NCBI GenBank assembly: GCA_021495925.1
Contig: JAKEKT010000149.1
Coordinates: 1 to 54,784 of the forward strand
DNA: 54,784 bases
Source: Diplodia intermedia
Taxonomy: Eukaryota; Ascomycota; Dothideomycetes; Botryosphaeriales; Botryosphaeriaceae
Direction of reading: 5' to 3'
Below, piece after piece: positions 33,595 to 44,050 of this stretch; the stretch's first letter is position 1, and each line of letters starts with the position of its first letter. The notes below the pieces were generated by a model, which made no database searches, was not told where the DNA came from, and saw only the letters and a list, made by a program, of their open reading frames with translations. Made by a program: the position numbers and the translations under genes.

Positions 33595-34607
33595 TCCCCG
33601 CTCTCAAACTACTATGTACAGTACCATTTTTTGTTGTGTGTTTTGAGTGGTTTATACCTGGTGGTTGGGATGGTAAGTAGGTATGACCGGGTTGTGGGGA
33701 GGTAGAAGGGGAATCGGCGGCTGCGCTGGCAGATGATAAGAAAGGATCCGTGGCGATCTAAGTAGGAGGCATGTGTATGGCAGCCTGTTGGAAATGAGAA
33801 ATGATTGAGATGAAAACTTCCTTGTGCTTTGAAACTGTGGATGTTCTGTTAGACGTACAGCCGGTGTCGAAGTGTATTGGCCCACATCAGCTACATGACT
33901 GCATCACATTCATGTCTGTAGTCGAATTCAGTCTCCGGGCGTAAATACGTGCACATTTGTCCAGACAATGTATTCAACTACCTGTGTAGGAAGGCTGCAT
34001 CGTCCTCGGTAAGCTCAAAGGGCTTAAATCTTGCGTCACTGGCTGTGGAGGTGGAAATTGGCGGGAGTGCGGTGCTGCTTGGTGATGAGACTGGCGTCTT
34101 GTCTCATCCCCTGCTGATAGAAAATACGCGATGTAGTGCAGTGAATCAGAGCTCCTACCATCCACATAGATGCTGTAAAAAGCATATAAAATTTACACGT
34201 GAGCGGGAACGTACCAAAAGTACCAACCTGCCGTTTGATTTCGGTGCACGTTCACACTTCCTACCTCAGCTGACACGTAAGGCTGTTGTCGAATCGACTA
34301 TATAAATCCACCAGGTATCGCCTTGCTTCCTCAGCCGTTACTCGCTGTTGGGTCTACCAAAGACCTGATACTCTAAGATGACTGTCCTTGATCTCCGATA
34401 GTACGTTTCGAACACACTCGTTCGCGCCTCCCTTCCGTTGTTAGCTCAGTCGGGCAGTGCAGTTGACGCTCGGTGGGAATAAAGAAGTTGAACATGTGTA
34501 ATGACGGCTGGTAGCATTGCAGAAAGCTGCTGGAACGCAACATCAGTACTCAATGCTGAATACCATCAAGCATGTTCTTACTGTGGAGTATGGGGTCGCT
34601 GAGATAG

Positions 34608-34631
34608 GGCGGCGGCGGCGGCGGCGGCGGC
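34608..34631. repeat. (GGC)8 trinucleotide repeat
   Basis: Eight uninterrupted GGC units in an otherwise AT-richer, non-coding stretch. On the minus strand a short frame would read these as Arg or Pro/Ala depending on frame, but no supported gene covers it. Confidence 0.9.
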
Positions 34632-37092
34632 AGTATGGATTATGAGAGGTTGTGGGATCAAGATAGACAATATGAATCGTATCAGAGTCAGAACAGAGAC
34701 GAATCGTTAAGGATTCATTTCTTCGTTCCTCTGGCATTCTTATAGCTAATTAGTTCTATGTCATGTGCGTGATTGCTTAGCCTTGCTTCCATATGCTTGG
34801 CATTGAACTTCAATGGGTCCCAAAGTCTATCAGTGAGGCTAGCAGTCCGTCTCTTGACAGATTGTTCCTTGTACTAGAGCAGACAAGACCACGACACAGT
34901 TGTCCCTGAGGCATTTGGAGAACTTTTTTGTTCAACCACTGTTGATGTGGAGGGAAAGGTGAGGGAAGATGCGGTTTTATACTCGGTGATCTACTCGGGG
35001 CGCTGAGCGTCGACCTGAACCCATGATCACGCCTGACGTGGCGCGTATGTAAAGTGCTGAAATGGTAGGTCACAAGGTGGGATTCGACATATCGCGTTGT
35101 TTGGAATCAAGTTTCGTTCATTGCGCTGCTTGGAAGCATGGAGATGTGCAGAATGCCAAACTGACCCGTTTTGGCTGTAGAAAGAAATGTTCCGCTCACT
35201 TGGTTCGGAGTCTGGAGATGCCATAGAAGAAGGAAAATTACTCGATATCTTAGGCGGTCATTGTTTGGCTAGAATGCTGGATATCAGTATCTGGACTGAG
35301 TGGTCATGTTTACGAAGTGAGATTTTAGGAAAGTAGTAATTTGAAAGATCGGTCGATTGCTCCAAGAGAAAGGTCGAAGGCAAGACAGTCCTCCAATCCC
35401 ATCGGCATCATTCCACCAGCTTCGCCGACTTCACCGGTACTTGACTGTGGTAATTGGAAGCCGAAAGAGCTGGTCAGAATCTCATTTTTGAATGGTACCA
35501 GATTCCGAACTTTAACTGCTTGTCAGCGGATTTGGCGGCGGCTAGCCAGTAGACACAAGTGACACGTGCCGGGAAGCGATGAGAGAGCCCTGACGTGCCC
35601 TTTAAATATGATATACTCAGAACAATTGATTGCACAAATTTCAACCGTGGAGGGTAGTATTCACTCGACAGTCGATGGCATTCTTCAAACTCGTGTGCTC
35701 CTCCGGTTTCGTGGAGAGCAATGCGCGTTCTAGGCAATGCAAATGATGTTGGCCGTTAGAGTAGACAGGCATGGTGTTGGCTAGCAGTATACGTCCTTCA
35801 GAATGACGTTCATCATCAAGTGCCCATGAGAAAGCGCCTTACTATCACATATTGCTGCAGAAGGCCCTGCGCACGCAACCGAGATATTTAGGGGCGGCTG
35901 GACTAGTACCAACAGAGAGTGTTGGTTGTCCAGTTGGGAATTGTACACAAGAGTGCCCGTCAAAATTGAATTGGATCCAAAGAGGATATCAATCCTTGTC
36001 TGAAACAGGGAGGCGAGCAACACGTTGCGGCACATTTATACAGACTCGAAACCTCAGCTCTTGCCCGAATGCACCGTCGATGTTCAGCAGGCCCGCTGCG
36101 ACACATGTGACATGTCATGAGACGCCAGCCACGTCCAGCAGGCTGCACTTCTCCATATCTGCTGATCGTTGGAGGTTTCCACCAGATGTTTGCCGTGGTG
36201 GTTTGGCTATAAGACTGATATCTTATCCTCTCATACAGTCCGCAGATTCAACAAATCACTCAATGGTAATCTGCTAAAGACGCCGAATTCAAAGACTGTT
36301 CAAGGACCCGTACTTTTCTTCCTCTTGCCGCTTTGCCATCACGAAGCTCTCCAGTCAGCACGTTCGGAACACTATCTTCACCCAGCACACCTATCCTCTA
36401 TCGATCAGGACGGTGTCAGTCGTCCTTACCACTAATAGAAGCCCTTCATAATTCATATGAGTTGCTGCGCCTCACCATCACCACTACAAGTATCGGTGCT
36501 TTCGGCGGTGTACGCAGTGGGAGAAAGGGAGCGAACGCGTCCAAACGCCGAACAAAGTAGTCCAAAACTCCAAGGCAGCTTTCCGAAGGATGTCAGAAGA
36601 GTGCCAGAAGGGTGCCACGACTCCTCCGAGCCCTCTTTCGTGCTTCGACACCGGTCTTTTATAATGAGTTTGACCATCTACCCACCCGCCTGTCACGAGG
36701 CGACAGTTTGGATATCCCCCCCTTCTACCTATGAGTGGTTGGAAACTCTTACAAGATATTCTTCGTACACGATCAACTCACCACACAAACACATCCTTCT
36801 ATACCCAGAACCCCCTCTTTTTTCCCCACCACACCACCTCAAAAGGGCAAGACACCTCACGCGACAATGAGCCCGAGGGAACCGCCATCCCTGCGCAAAG
36901 AAACGCCGTATCCACCGACCCCCCAAAGAAAATACAAGACCAGAAAATGCTTTGCATGCATGCATGCGTGAGTGATGATGATGACCCTTCCACCCCATCT
37001 CCAATCGTACAGCGAGAGATGCGCCACAGCTGTAGACGTATGTATGTACGTACATATACAAACCCCATCTTTCGTCACCAAACCCCCCACCA

Positions 37093-39405
37093 TCAATCCA
37101 GCGACCTATAATCCGACTCGCACTCCGTCCCGTCCTCCCTCTCCTCCGAGCTCATGAACCCACCACCGCGACCGCCGTCCTTCCCCGCCGAGCCGTCCGG
37201 CGGTCGCCAGTCGATCTCGCCCTCGACCGGTGCGGCGAAATCATCGACGATTTTCTGCATGACGGCTTCGCCGTCGTCGTTGGCGACGACCGTATCAGCA
37301 GAAGCAACAACAGGGGGATGATCATCGGAAGAACGAGCAGCACGAGCAGCAGCAGCGGCGGCGGCAGCGGCGGAGGCGGAGGCGGAGGCAGAGGCAGCCC
37401 CCTGTTGCTGCCAAGTCTCCAACACCCTCGCCTCGGCCTCGAACTTCGCCGCCATGTCCGCGCGCAGCGCCCACTCCTGCCTGCGGTCCTCGGTGGCGCC
37501 GAAGACGCCCAAGCCCCTGCGGCGCATCTTCTCGAAGTCCTTCTCCAGCGGGCCGGCGCGGTACCCGGCGGCGCGGTCCGCCTCGGCGAGCACCTGGTCG
37601 AAGACGTCGCGGCGGTCGCAGCGCCAGCACAGGCCCAGCATGTGCAGGTACGTCGAGCGGTCGAGCGGGCGGCCGCCGTCGGGCCGCTGCCGCTGCTGCT
37701 GCCGCAGCTCCTGCAGCTGCTGCCACACGGCGAGCCCCGCCGACCAGTCGCGCCGCTCCGCGCACGCGTGCAGGAAGCGCGTGAGCCCCGCCGTGTCGAA
37801 CCCCCAGCCGTCGGCCGCGAGCGTGACGCAGATGTCGATGGTGCGCTCGAGCCCGTGGAACTTGAGCAGCCCCGCGATGATGGTGCTCATGACGCGCGGC
37901 GTGGGGTGCACCTTCTGGACGAGCCTGGACGGGCTGCGCGGGTGGCGGATGACGCGGTTCTGCAGCTTGTAGAGCGTGGCGGCGTGGTCGAGGGCGATCG
38001 AGGGCCGGGCGAGCATCAGCGCGTAGCTGGTTGTGCTCATGCCCGTCATCAGCTGTATGAAGCGCGTGAAGCCGTGCGGGTTGTTGGTGAGGACGTGGTG
38101 CGAGAGGGCGGCGGCGCAGGTGATTTCGTCCGGCCGCATGTGGACCTCGTGGATGGAGTCGATGACCATGGAGCAGAAGTTGTGCTCTCTGAGCCGGGTG
38201 AAGCCCAGGAGCAGTGCGTTGTAGGTCGTGATGTTGGGTGGGGCGGACGAGACAAGGAGCTCCTCGCAGATGGTCCCGATGAGGCTGGGGATGGTGACTT
38301 CGCCCCGGAAGCACCGTTCGAAGCTGTCGAATATCCGTTCATTCATGGCGTGGCATTTGCTGTGGAAGAAACCATCGTGGTCCTGCTGGTAGTACGGATA
38401 TTGGCCAAAGATGGGCTTGAATTCTGGGACATCTTTGTCTTGTCTCGGGGCCTTAGTCCGTTGGAGGAACTCGTCAATGCGCAGCGAATAGTTGAACTTG
38501 GACGCCTCTTTCTTCATGGCGATATGTAACACATTTTCCGGCAGCCAGCATTCAGGAACGTTGTCCCACTTTCTCCGCATTGGATAGCGGTCCAGCCGTG
38601 CTTCGTTGACCATTCTCAACACCAACCTGGCCATGGACAGGTTCATGGTCTGTATCTTCCGTCGCGTCCAGCGAGACTCCAGTCCCTCAATTTTCCGGGC
38701 GTCCGTGGCGTACAATGACTGCGGAGGGAAATAGTCGGGGTCAAAGAGCGGCCCAGTGTTTTCGGGCCACTCGGGTCTCCCTGATTCCATCATTGTGTAT
38801 CTTCTCGCATCCTTCCACTCTTCTTCTATCTCCGTCCAGTCCGTGTCCTCCTTCTCGAGCTCAGCTTCCCTGTTTTCCGCCTCTTCAAAGCCACTTTTTC
38901 TCAGCTGTTCCAGCTTCTCGCGCATGATATCCTCTGCAGCTTGGGGGTCCTTGACGTCGACGACGGCGTCTTTCAACCATTCTGCAAGCTCTTCGGCGCC
39001 CTTGCCCTCGAAGCCGATGAGATTGGCTGCCTTGCGCTTCCGCCAGTCGGCCTTGGCCTTTCCCTTGTCCTCGGCCTTGCCCTTGTCCCGCGCCCCATCC
39101 CGCGTCCGCTCGCTTCCCCGCTCCTTCGGCCTTCGTTTGTCTGCATCGCCAGGGCCCAGCTCCTCTTTGGCGCCTTGAATGGCATGGTTCCACTTCTCCC
39201 TGCGCTGCTGCTTGGCGTGGCCGTCGGCGACAGCGGCACAGGCGAATATGGCCGAGTAAAAAATTGTGGAGCTCGGGATGGCGGCCAGGCGCTTGCGGAA
39301 GGCGGTGGTGGAGCGGCGGGCGACGGCGGTCGAGTAGGAGAGGCATTGGTGGCAGCGACAGGTGCATTTGGTAGCCCGCAGTGTTCGCGACCAGAGGGTT
39401 TGCAT
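37093..39405 (-). CDS. PPR-like mitochondrial protein, 770 aa
   Basis: A single exon of 771 codons. The N-terminus (MQTLWSRTLRATKCTCR and a further Arg/Ser/Thr region to about 45) looks like a mitochondrial presequence, followed by a short hydrophobic stretch (TIFYSAIFACAAVADG). Residues about 65-220 are highly charged and helical. From about 260 the sequence is helical-hairpin protein; the clearest pentatricopeptide-type unit is about 395-430 (NITTYNALLLGFTRL ... HMRPDEITCAAALSHH), and weaker ones continue to about 640 (STYLHMLGLCWRCDRRDVF). The end is Ala-, Ser- and Asp-rich. Family knowledge: fungal PPR proteins bind mitochondrial transcripts and act in their stability or translation. The specific orthologue is not identified. 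The gene is divergent from the CZIB gene. Confidence 0.85.
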   Translation of the reverse strand: MQTLWSRTLRATKCTCRCHQCLSYSTAVARRSTTAFRKRLAAIPSSTIFYSAIFACAAVADGHAKQQRREKWNHAIQGAKEELGPGDADKRRPKERGSERTRDGARDKGKAEDKGKAKADWRKRKAANLIGFEGKGAEELAEWLKDAVVDVKDPQAAEDIMREKLEQLRKSGFEEAENREAELEKEDTDWTEIEEEWKDARRYTMMESGRPEWPENTGPLFDPDYFPPQSLYATDARKIEGLESRWTRRKIQTMNLSMARLVLRMVNEARLDRYPMRRKWDNVPECWLPENVLHIAMKKEASKFNYSLRIDEFLQRTKAPRQDKDVPEFKPIFGQYPYYQQDHDGFFHSKCHAMNERIFDSFERCFRGEVTIPSLIGTICEELLVSSAPPNITTYNALLLGFTRLREHNFCSMVIDSIHEVHMRPDEITCAAALSHHVLTNNPHGFTRFIQLMTGMSTTSYALMLARPSIALDHAATLYKLQNRVIRHPRSPSRLVQKVHPTPRVMSTIIAGLLKFHGLERTIDICVTLAADGWGFDTAGLTRFLHACAERRDWSAGLAVWQQLQELRQQQRQRPDGGRPLDRSTYLHMLGLCWRCDRRDVFDQVLAEADRAAGYRAGPLEKDFEKMRRRGLGVFGATEDRRQEWALRADMAAKFEAEARVLETWQQQGAASASASASAAAAAAAAARAARSSDDHPPVVASADTVVANDDGEAVMQKIVDDFAAPVEGEIDWRPPDGSAGKDGGRGGGFMSSEEREDGTECESDYRSLD

Positions 39406-39744
39406 TATTCGGGGCTACCGGCGTGGCATTGTCCGTCAGAAGCGTGTCCGGGCGGCCGCGAGGAAGACGGCTCGACGGCTCGACGGATGCGAGGGTCAAT
39501 TGCGATGGAGCAGACGCGCTGCGGCGGGCGCGGCTCGCGTGATGGGGCGGTGTGGTGGGTGCAGAGGGCGGATGTGAGGTGGTTCTCCGGTGTGCCATGA
39601 GCTGATCTCTCCGCGAAAGAATCCCTGCGCGACGCGCCGGCGGGCGGGTGGCCAAGTGAAGCCCGCCCCGCCTGAAGCTTCACCTCTGCCCCTCCATCTC
39701 CGACGACGCCGTCCCGCAGCCGCCGCCAGTTTTTTCCAAGCACC
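39406..39744. promoter_or_regulatory. 339-bp divergent promoter, PPR protein / CZIB
   Basis: Head-to-head start codons with no room for another gene. The sequence is GC-rich without a TATA motif. Confidence 0.5.
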
Positions 39745-40767
39745 ATGCTGGCCCTCACTTTGACCGCCGAGCTGGAGGGGTAATGCCTCCCGGAAGCCCG
39801 TTATTGCAGCCGAAAATGCTTACACAAACGCAGCGTGACGGACCTGAGGCCCAACGACACCCAAGAGAACCCTTTCTACTACACTTTCAAGGTCCAATGT
39901 ACCTCTTGCCGCGAGATCCACCCTAACTGGGTGAGCGTGAGTCGCTTTGTCAGTCCGATTTTCTTTTCTCCAATGCTGCGGATGCTGGATTCCTAACCCT
40001 TGCATGCAGGAACAAAACGAGCAGAGCGGCAGCAGGGGCGAGGCCAACTTTGTGTGGAAGTGCAAGAACTGCAAGGTAAAGAATTCATTCTTTGTACTGG
40101 GCGGATCTGCCGACTAGCTCGATCGTCACTTCACTCTTGCAATCCTTGCAATGCATCAATTCCCCGATCGAGCAAGACTGACGGCGTTACAGAGAGAGCA
40201 CTCTGCCAACATCACCGATGCTCCCAAGGCCTACCCCCAGCAATCGCCGCCGAAGAGCCAGAAGATCATCACGTTCGACTGCCGTGGTCTTGAGTTCGTC
40301 GAGTTCAAGCCGGATGTAAGCACTTTAGTTTTTATGTTTTTTATTTTCTTTATTTCAACTCCTCCCCAATGCCCTTCGTCGATTTTGCCCCTTCGACCGG
40401 CGAAATCGCAGGAGGCGATCGAAGGGACGGCATTTCCAACCCCCGTCTTCCTCTCTCATCCTCCCCGCACCGAACGCGCTACGCAAAGAAACGAACATCA
40501 CACCCCCAGCACCACATTCATCAGCCGCACCTATCTCTCCACCTCCTCACAACCCTAGAGTCCCTATCTCCTGCAGCTCGCTCTCCACAATCCTCCAAGC
40601 TGCCCCTAACGCAATCCCCACAGGGCGAATGGTCCGCCACGGGCGTCGACTCCAACACCAAGTTCGACGCCATCGACCTGACCGAGGGCGACTGGTTCGA
40701 CTACGACGAGAAGGCGGGCGATGAGGTCAGCATCAAGGATCAGAAGTGGGAGATCGTTCGGGCTTGA
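39745..40767 (+). CDS. CXXC zinc-binding protein (DUF866/CZIB family)
   Basis: Five exons, 39745-39779, 39834-39948, 40010-40075, 40193-40315 and 40624-40767, give 160 residues, the same length as the animal CZIB/C1orf123 protein. Two zinc-binding CxxC pairs are visible: CTSC (34-37) and CKNC (68-71). Other conserved parts are TDLRP, FYYTFKVQC, GSRGEANFVWKC, FDCRGLEFVEFKP and the end ATGVDSNTKFDAIDLTEGDW then FDYDEKAGDEVSI. The second intron has two in-frame donors 12 bp apart: GTGAGT at 39937 and GTCAGT at 39949. I chose the second, since it keeps VSRF and restores the family spacing between Trp44 and the Gly-rich loop. The last intron is 308 bp, long for this window. The biochemical role of the family is not settled. 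Confidence 0.92.
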
Positions 40768-41494
40768 AGCGCGCTGGAGCGCCAGAGATGAGACGGCTGG
40801 TCCGGGAGCGTCTGTGGAATGAATGATATGGGAGTTGGGAGTGGACAAAATATGAAAAATGAAAAATGGGGCGAGTGAGCTGATGGCTCGTTGAGAGGAA
40901 TATAGGTGATCGTAGAAAATTATGCATTTCCATGGCCTGCGATAGAACATCGCACTTGAAGCGTATGTTCGGATTCTGATTTTGGCCCTGAACATCCGTT
41001 AAAGCGCCTAGACGTAGAACTTAACTATAGAATATATACAGAGTGGTATTCTTGCTGCATCAACCCTCAGTGGAAAGGCGCGCAATACAAATTCAATAGT
41101 GCGTGCTTGTTGGCCGATCCGACAGCGAGCATAGCCGTAGTTCACACATACATTTCGGCGCAGCACACCAGAGCTTTCATTTGAGAATTTGATTCTTTGA
41201 ATATTCACAAGGAATGAGTATCGTATATCATCATCCATGCTACCTAGCACGGCCCGCTCCCATCCACGCCGCAAACCAACGACGATGACGACGATGTGTT
41301 GATGGACCAGCGGAAAAGAATATAGAGAAAAGGAGGTGAGAAAAAGTTAACACCATGCCGAATACCCCAGTGCCGTGCCTCCCTACCCAACAAGCTTTTC
41401 CCCCTCGTGTTCGCGACGCTGACCACTGCGCCACGATCCTTCGTGGCGATATACCATTCGTCCCAATCCGGCCCAGCCCCCATCCTTGTCGGTA
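40768..41494. other. intergenic region
   Basis: The 3' flank of the CZIB gene followed by AT-richer sequence. A minus-strand frame (41483-41244, 79 codons) begins MGAGPDWDEWYIATKDRG and could belong with the coding-like segment just beyond it, but has no recognisable domain. Otherwise nothing is supported. Confidence 0.35.
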
Positions 41495-41838
41495 TTAGCC
41501 GAAGGGGGTGGTGCCCCCCACAACAACGCCTGCTGCGCCGCTGTTGGCGAGATGAGTAGCGGAGTGGGGGCCTAGACCGTTGAAGGGCGGCGATGGGCGC
41601 ATCGTGGCGAAGTTGCTGATCATGACCGTGTTTCGGTGGAGTATGTGTTGGCGGCGGTGTTGTTGCCTACCAACATCGCCCGGTCGGAGTCGGTCGGAGA
41701 GTCGAGACTAAATGCTCTTTCGCGCACGGTGTCGTGCAACGATCGACAAGCGTCGTTTGCCCAGTTGTTTATTGTCGAGTCTCTGAAGGTTTGTGAGACC
41801 GCATTCGCAAGTGGCGACGGGAGAGGCCGAAGGCCGTA
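41495..41838 (-). other. coding-like segment split between two frames
   Basis: Two overlapping minus-strand frames have protein-like composition. Frame A (41838-41620, 72 codons, no early ATG) includes FRDSTINNWANDACRSLHD and AFSLDSPTDSDRAMLVGNN, and ends TYSTETRS-stop. Frame B (41707-41495) continues with MISNFATMRPSPPFNGLG and ends AGVVVGGTTPFG-stop. A one-base difference near 41,620-41,640 would fuse them. This could be the last exon of an unrecognised gene, a degraded gene, or a sequencing indel. Plus-strand frames across the same bases look less protein-like. No family is recognised. Confidence 0.3.
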
Positions 41839-41987
41839 TCAAGGCCGGCGACCTGAGGTCGTTGTGACAGGTTGTGGGAACGAAAGGAGTGAATGGTAGA
41901 CCGGATCGTCAGTAGTATGGACCAGGTTGGTTTTCGTTTCGATCGTTTCGCATGTTCCGTTCGTTTGGTTGATTTGTTTCAATCACT

Positions 41988-42476
41988 TCAGAAGAGGAGC
42001 AGCAGCGCAGTGCCTGCAACGGTCACCATGCCTCTCAGCCACAGGTCGCGAAGACAAGCGCCGTCGACGGTGCAGGAGTGGGCCTGTGGGAATCAGCGAG
42101 GTGTTCGAACCGAGAGTAATGGATGGAGATGGGCTACCTTTGGCGTGTCCTGTTCAGCTTCCGCGGTTGTAGTCGACTTTGGGACAACTGTTTCGGCAAG
42201 CATGATCTGGGCATCGAGTGAATGCTCTGCGTCAAAAGTGAGGTTCTCGGCTGAGTTCGCAGAAGTGGGCTCCAAGTCGGTCTTTGCACGCTCTTCGGCT
42301 GCGGCTGAGGATTCGGACAAGATGGAGTCGCGGCGAGGAGTGGCACCCCAAGCGTTCATGGTTTTAGAAGAGTCGAGCGTTTCCAGGAAGGACTTTACAC
42401 GGGTGTCCAGTGCTTCGCGGAGGCTGTCGGAAAGAGCCCAGGGCTGGGTGGGGGGTTGTTCGTTCTGGCGCTCCAT
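41988..42476 (-). CDS. small protein with putative C-terminal membrane anchor, 144 aa
   Basis: Exons 42476-42138 and 42083-41988 join in phase 0 across a 54-bp intron. The protein begins MERQNEQPPTQPWALSD, followed by an amphipathic helix (LREALDTRVKSFLETL) and an acidic Ser/Ala/Glu-rich middle. The second exon encodes AHSCTVDGACLRDLWLRG and a final hydrophobic run MVTVAGTALLLLF at the extreme C-terminus. That arrangement resembles a tail-anchored protein, but the run is only about 13 residues, short for a bilayer span. No family is recognised. The join is supported by phase, by good donor and acceptor sites (GTAGCC, CACAG) and by the stop that directly follows the hydrophobic run. Confidence 0.55.
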
Positions 42477-44050
42477 GGTGGCGGTGGGTTGTGTCTTGTC
42501 GCACAGAAGGGGACCGGAATGTCTTGGGCGTCACCCGAGCCTTGGTTGAGCTGAGGCTGAAGTAGGGGGTCCGTTGGCGCAATGTTCCACGGTGTATTGC
42601 GCGATAACAGGCGAGCAATCTCGGACTTCCTTCTTTGGATGGCGTGCTTATTGGCTGGTTGCACGAAACGCGCAGTGGCAATGCCAAGGGACGGTTGCAG
42701 GCCAAGCTTACAGCTTAGAAGAGGTGCTTAGAGGGATCTCCAACCAAGAGGTCCTTCACGTCGGTGGTCTTGCTGGATGGAGGCTTAAAAGAGGAAGCCG
42801 GGTTACGAAGACTTGTCAGACTTGGCGTTGCTTATCGACGGCGAATTTAAGAATGTGTCCGGACGTGGCAGGGTTTTGAAGGGAATCGGTTCCTCGCGGA
42901 AGAATCGGGGCTTAAGACGTCATGGTCAGCAATGGTGTTGGCGGCAACACGGCACGGAGCGGCAGTGGACTACCTTTAGAGCGTTTGCAGATCGGACGGG
43001 CACAGGTCTACCAGGCAGTTGGCAGAAGCAGCGTGTGATATGGCTTTCTCCGGTGGGCAGGACGCAAGTACCAAGCCTTTCTCCTCACGGGGAATGGGAG
43101 TGCGGTGGCTGTTATGTAGAGCAAATAGGCTTCGGCGCCAAGCATTGAGGTAATAGCGAGAGGTACGGTGTGGGTAATGATGCAAGCGCAAAGCTAGCAC
43201 GGCATTCGGCGCGAGGGCCGGGGCGAGGATGGACTTCCCAGTCTGGTATGTGTGGAGATGACCGTCGGGCTGTTGTGATCAAGATGTGGGATCACGCAAT
43301 TGGGTGTAGTGATAGGGCGCTGCGGGCGGCGGCCAATGCGCGTGCAGCTGGACACTTGGGCCGGTCGTATTGCGCCGGCAAAGCTGCAGGGTCCACAAGG
43401 CGGGTGAAAAGGTGAAATCAAAAACACTAGCAGCTCTGGACACGAGCACGAGGGCCTGCCACGGTGGCCTGGGGTTTTAAAGCCGACGGCCTGAAGCTTG
43501 AGCCGCCTCTTCCTGCCTTCGCGTGGTGCTGCCGCAGCTGAAGCAGCCCCTGCGTCGGCGTGTTTGCCAAGCTCGCTTGGCGAGTTTGATGGTAGGCGTG
43601 GTCCGCGGAGACCGGTCCTCTTTTGCCCACGCCTTCCAGTGGCTGGCTTTTGCGAATCGAGACCGCGGCATTGCAGCTGACGGCGCGGTGAGAAGGACCG
43701 CAAACGCGAGCGGCACGGCGGAGCGGCCGATCGGCATCCAGTCATGGAGGTTTCCGCAGTGTCTGCTGATGTTCGGCGTCCTCCATGGCGCATGCCAGCA
43801 GCACAGGCAAGGAAAAGGCAGGGGACCAGGCTCACCGGAGCTGCTACCATGCGGGGTTGGGAGTCGGTAGTTCGAGGCGGCTTCGACCTTCGCGGCACAC
43901 CCTTGTCACCCGTCGCTTCGCTCATGCTATCAATAGCCTCCTAATATCCATCCGCGTTCGGTAGTCGACGATAGTGTCGTGTGGTTTTAATTGGGGCTCG
44001 TATACCAGCAAACGCCGAATCAGCTCCTCTCGCTCCGAGCCCTCGCTTGC
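42477..44050. other. intergenic region
   Basis: About 1.6 kb. The part next to 42476 is the upstream region of the small anchored protein. A 243-codon minus-strand frame (43925-43194) is Arg/Ser/Pro-rich with no recognisable motif or clear initiation context, so I do not call it. The end next to 44050 should be the 3' flank of the coiled-coil gene. Confidence 0.4.

Larger units (their letters stand above)
33217..37092. other. second gene-poor block
   Basis: About 3.9 kb with no recognisable gene. It starts with the TIM44 3' UTR (T-rich) and has lower GC than the flanking genes from about 33.8 to 36.7 kb. It contains an AAAGG repeat, a (GGC)8 repeat, TATA-like motifs at 34,301 and 36,208, and several orphan frames of 60-140 codons on both strands. 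None has a domain, a clear signal peptide or an obvious splice partner. A match to a tRNA box A occurs at 34,442 without box B. Confidence 0.4.

Noticed and set aside
34435..34510. tRNA-like box A (TAGCTCAGTCGG) on the plus strand
   Set aside because: No box B of the GGTTCGANNCC type at the right distance, and no acceptor or anticodon stem can be folded.
37318..38529. 403-codon plus-strand frame
   Set aside because: Antisense of the PPR-like gene; long only because of high GC and few stop codons.
42090..42110. GGTTCGAAC on the minus strand, resembling a tRNA box B
   Set aside because: It lies inside the intron of the small anchored protein gene, lacks a flanking stem and a box A.
43194..43925. 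243-codon minus-strand frame
   Set aside because: Arg/Pro/Ser-rich with no motif, no supported splice sites and no sign of a conserved segment; likely chance in GC-rich DNA.
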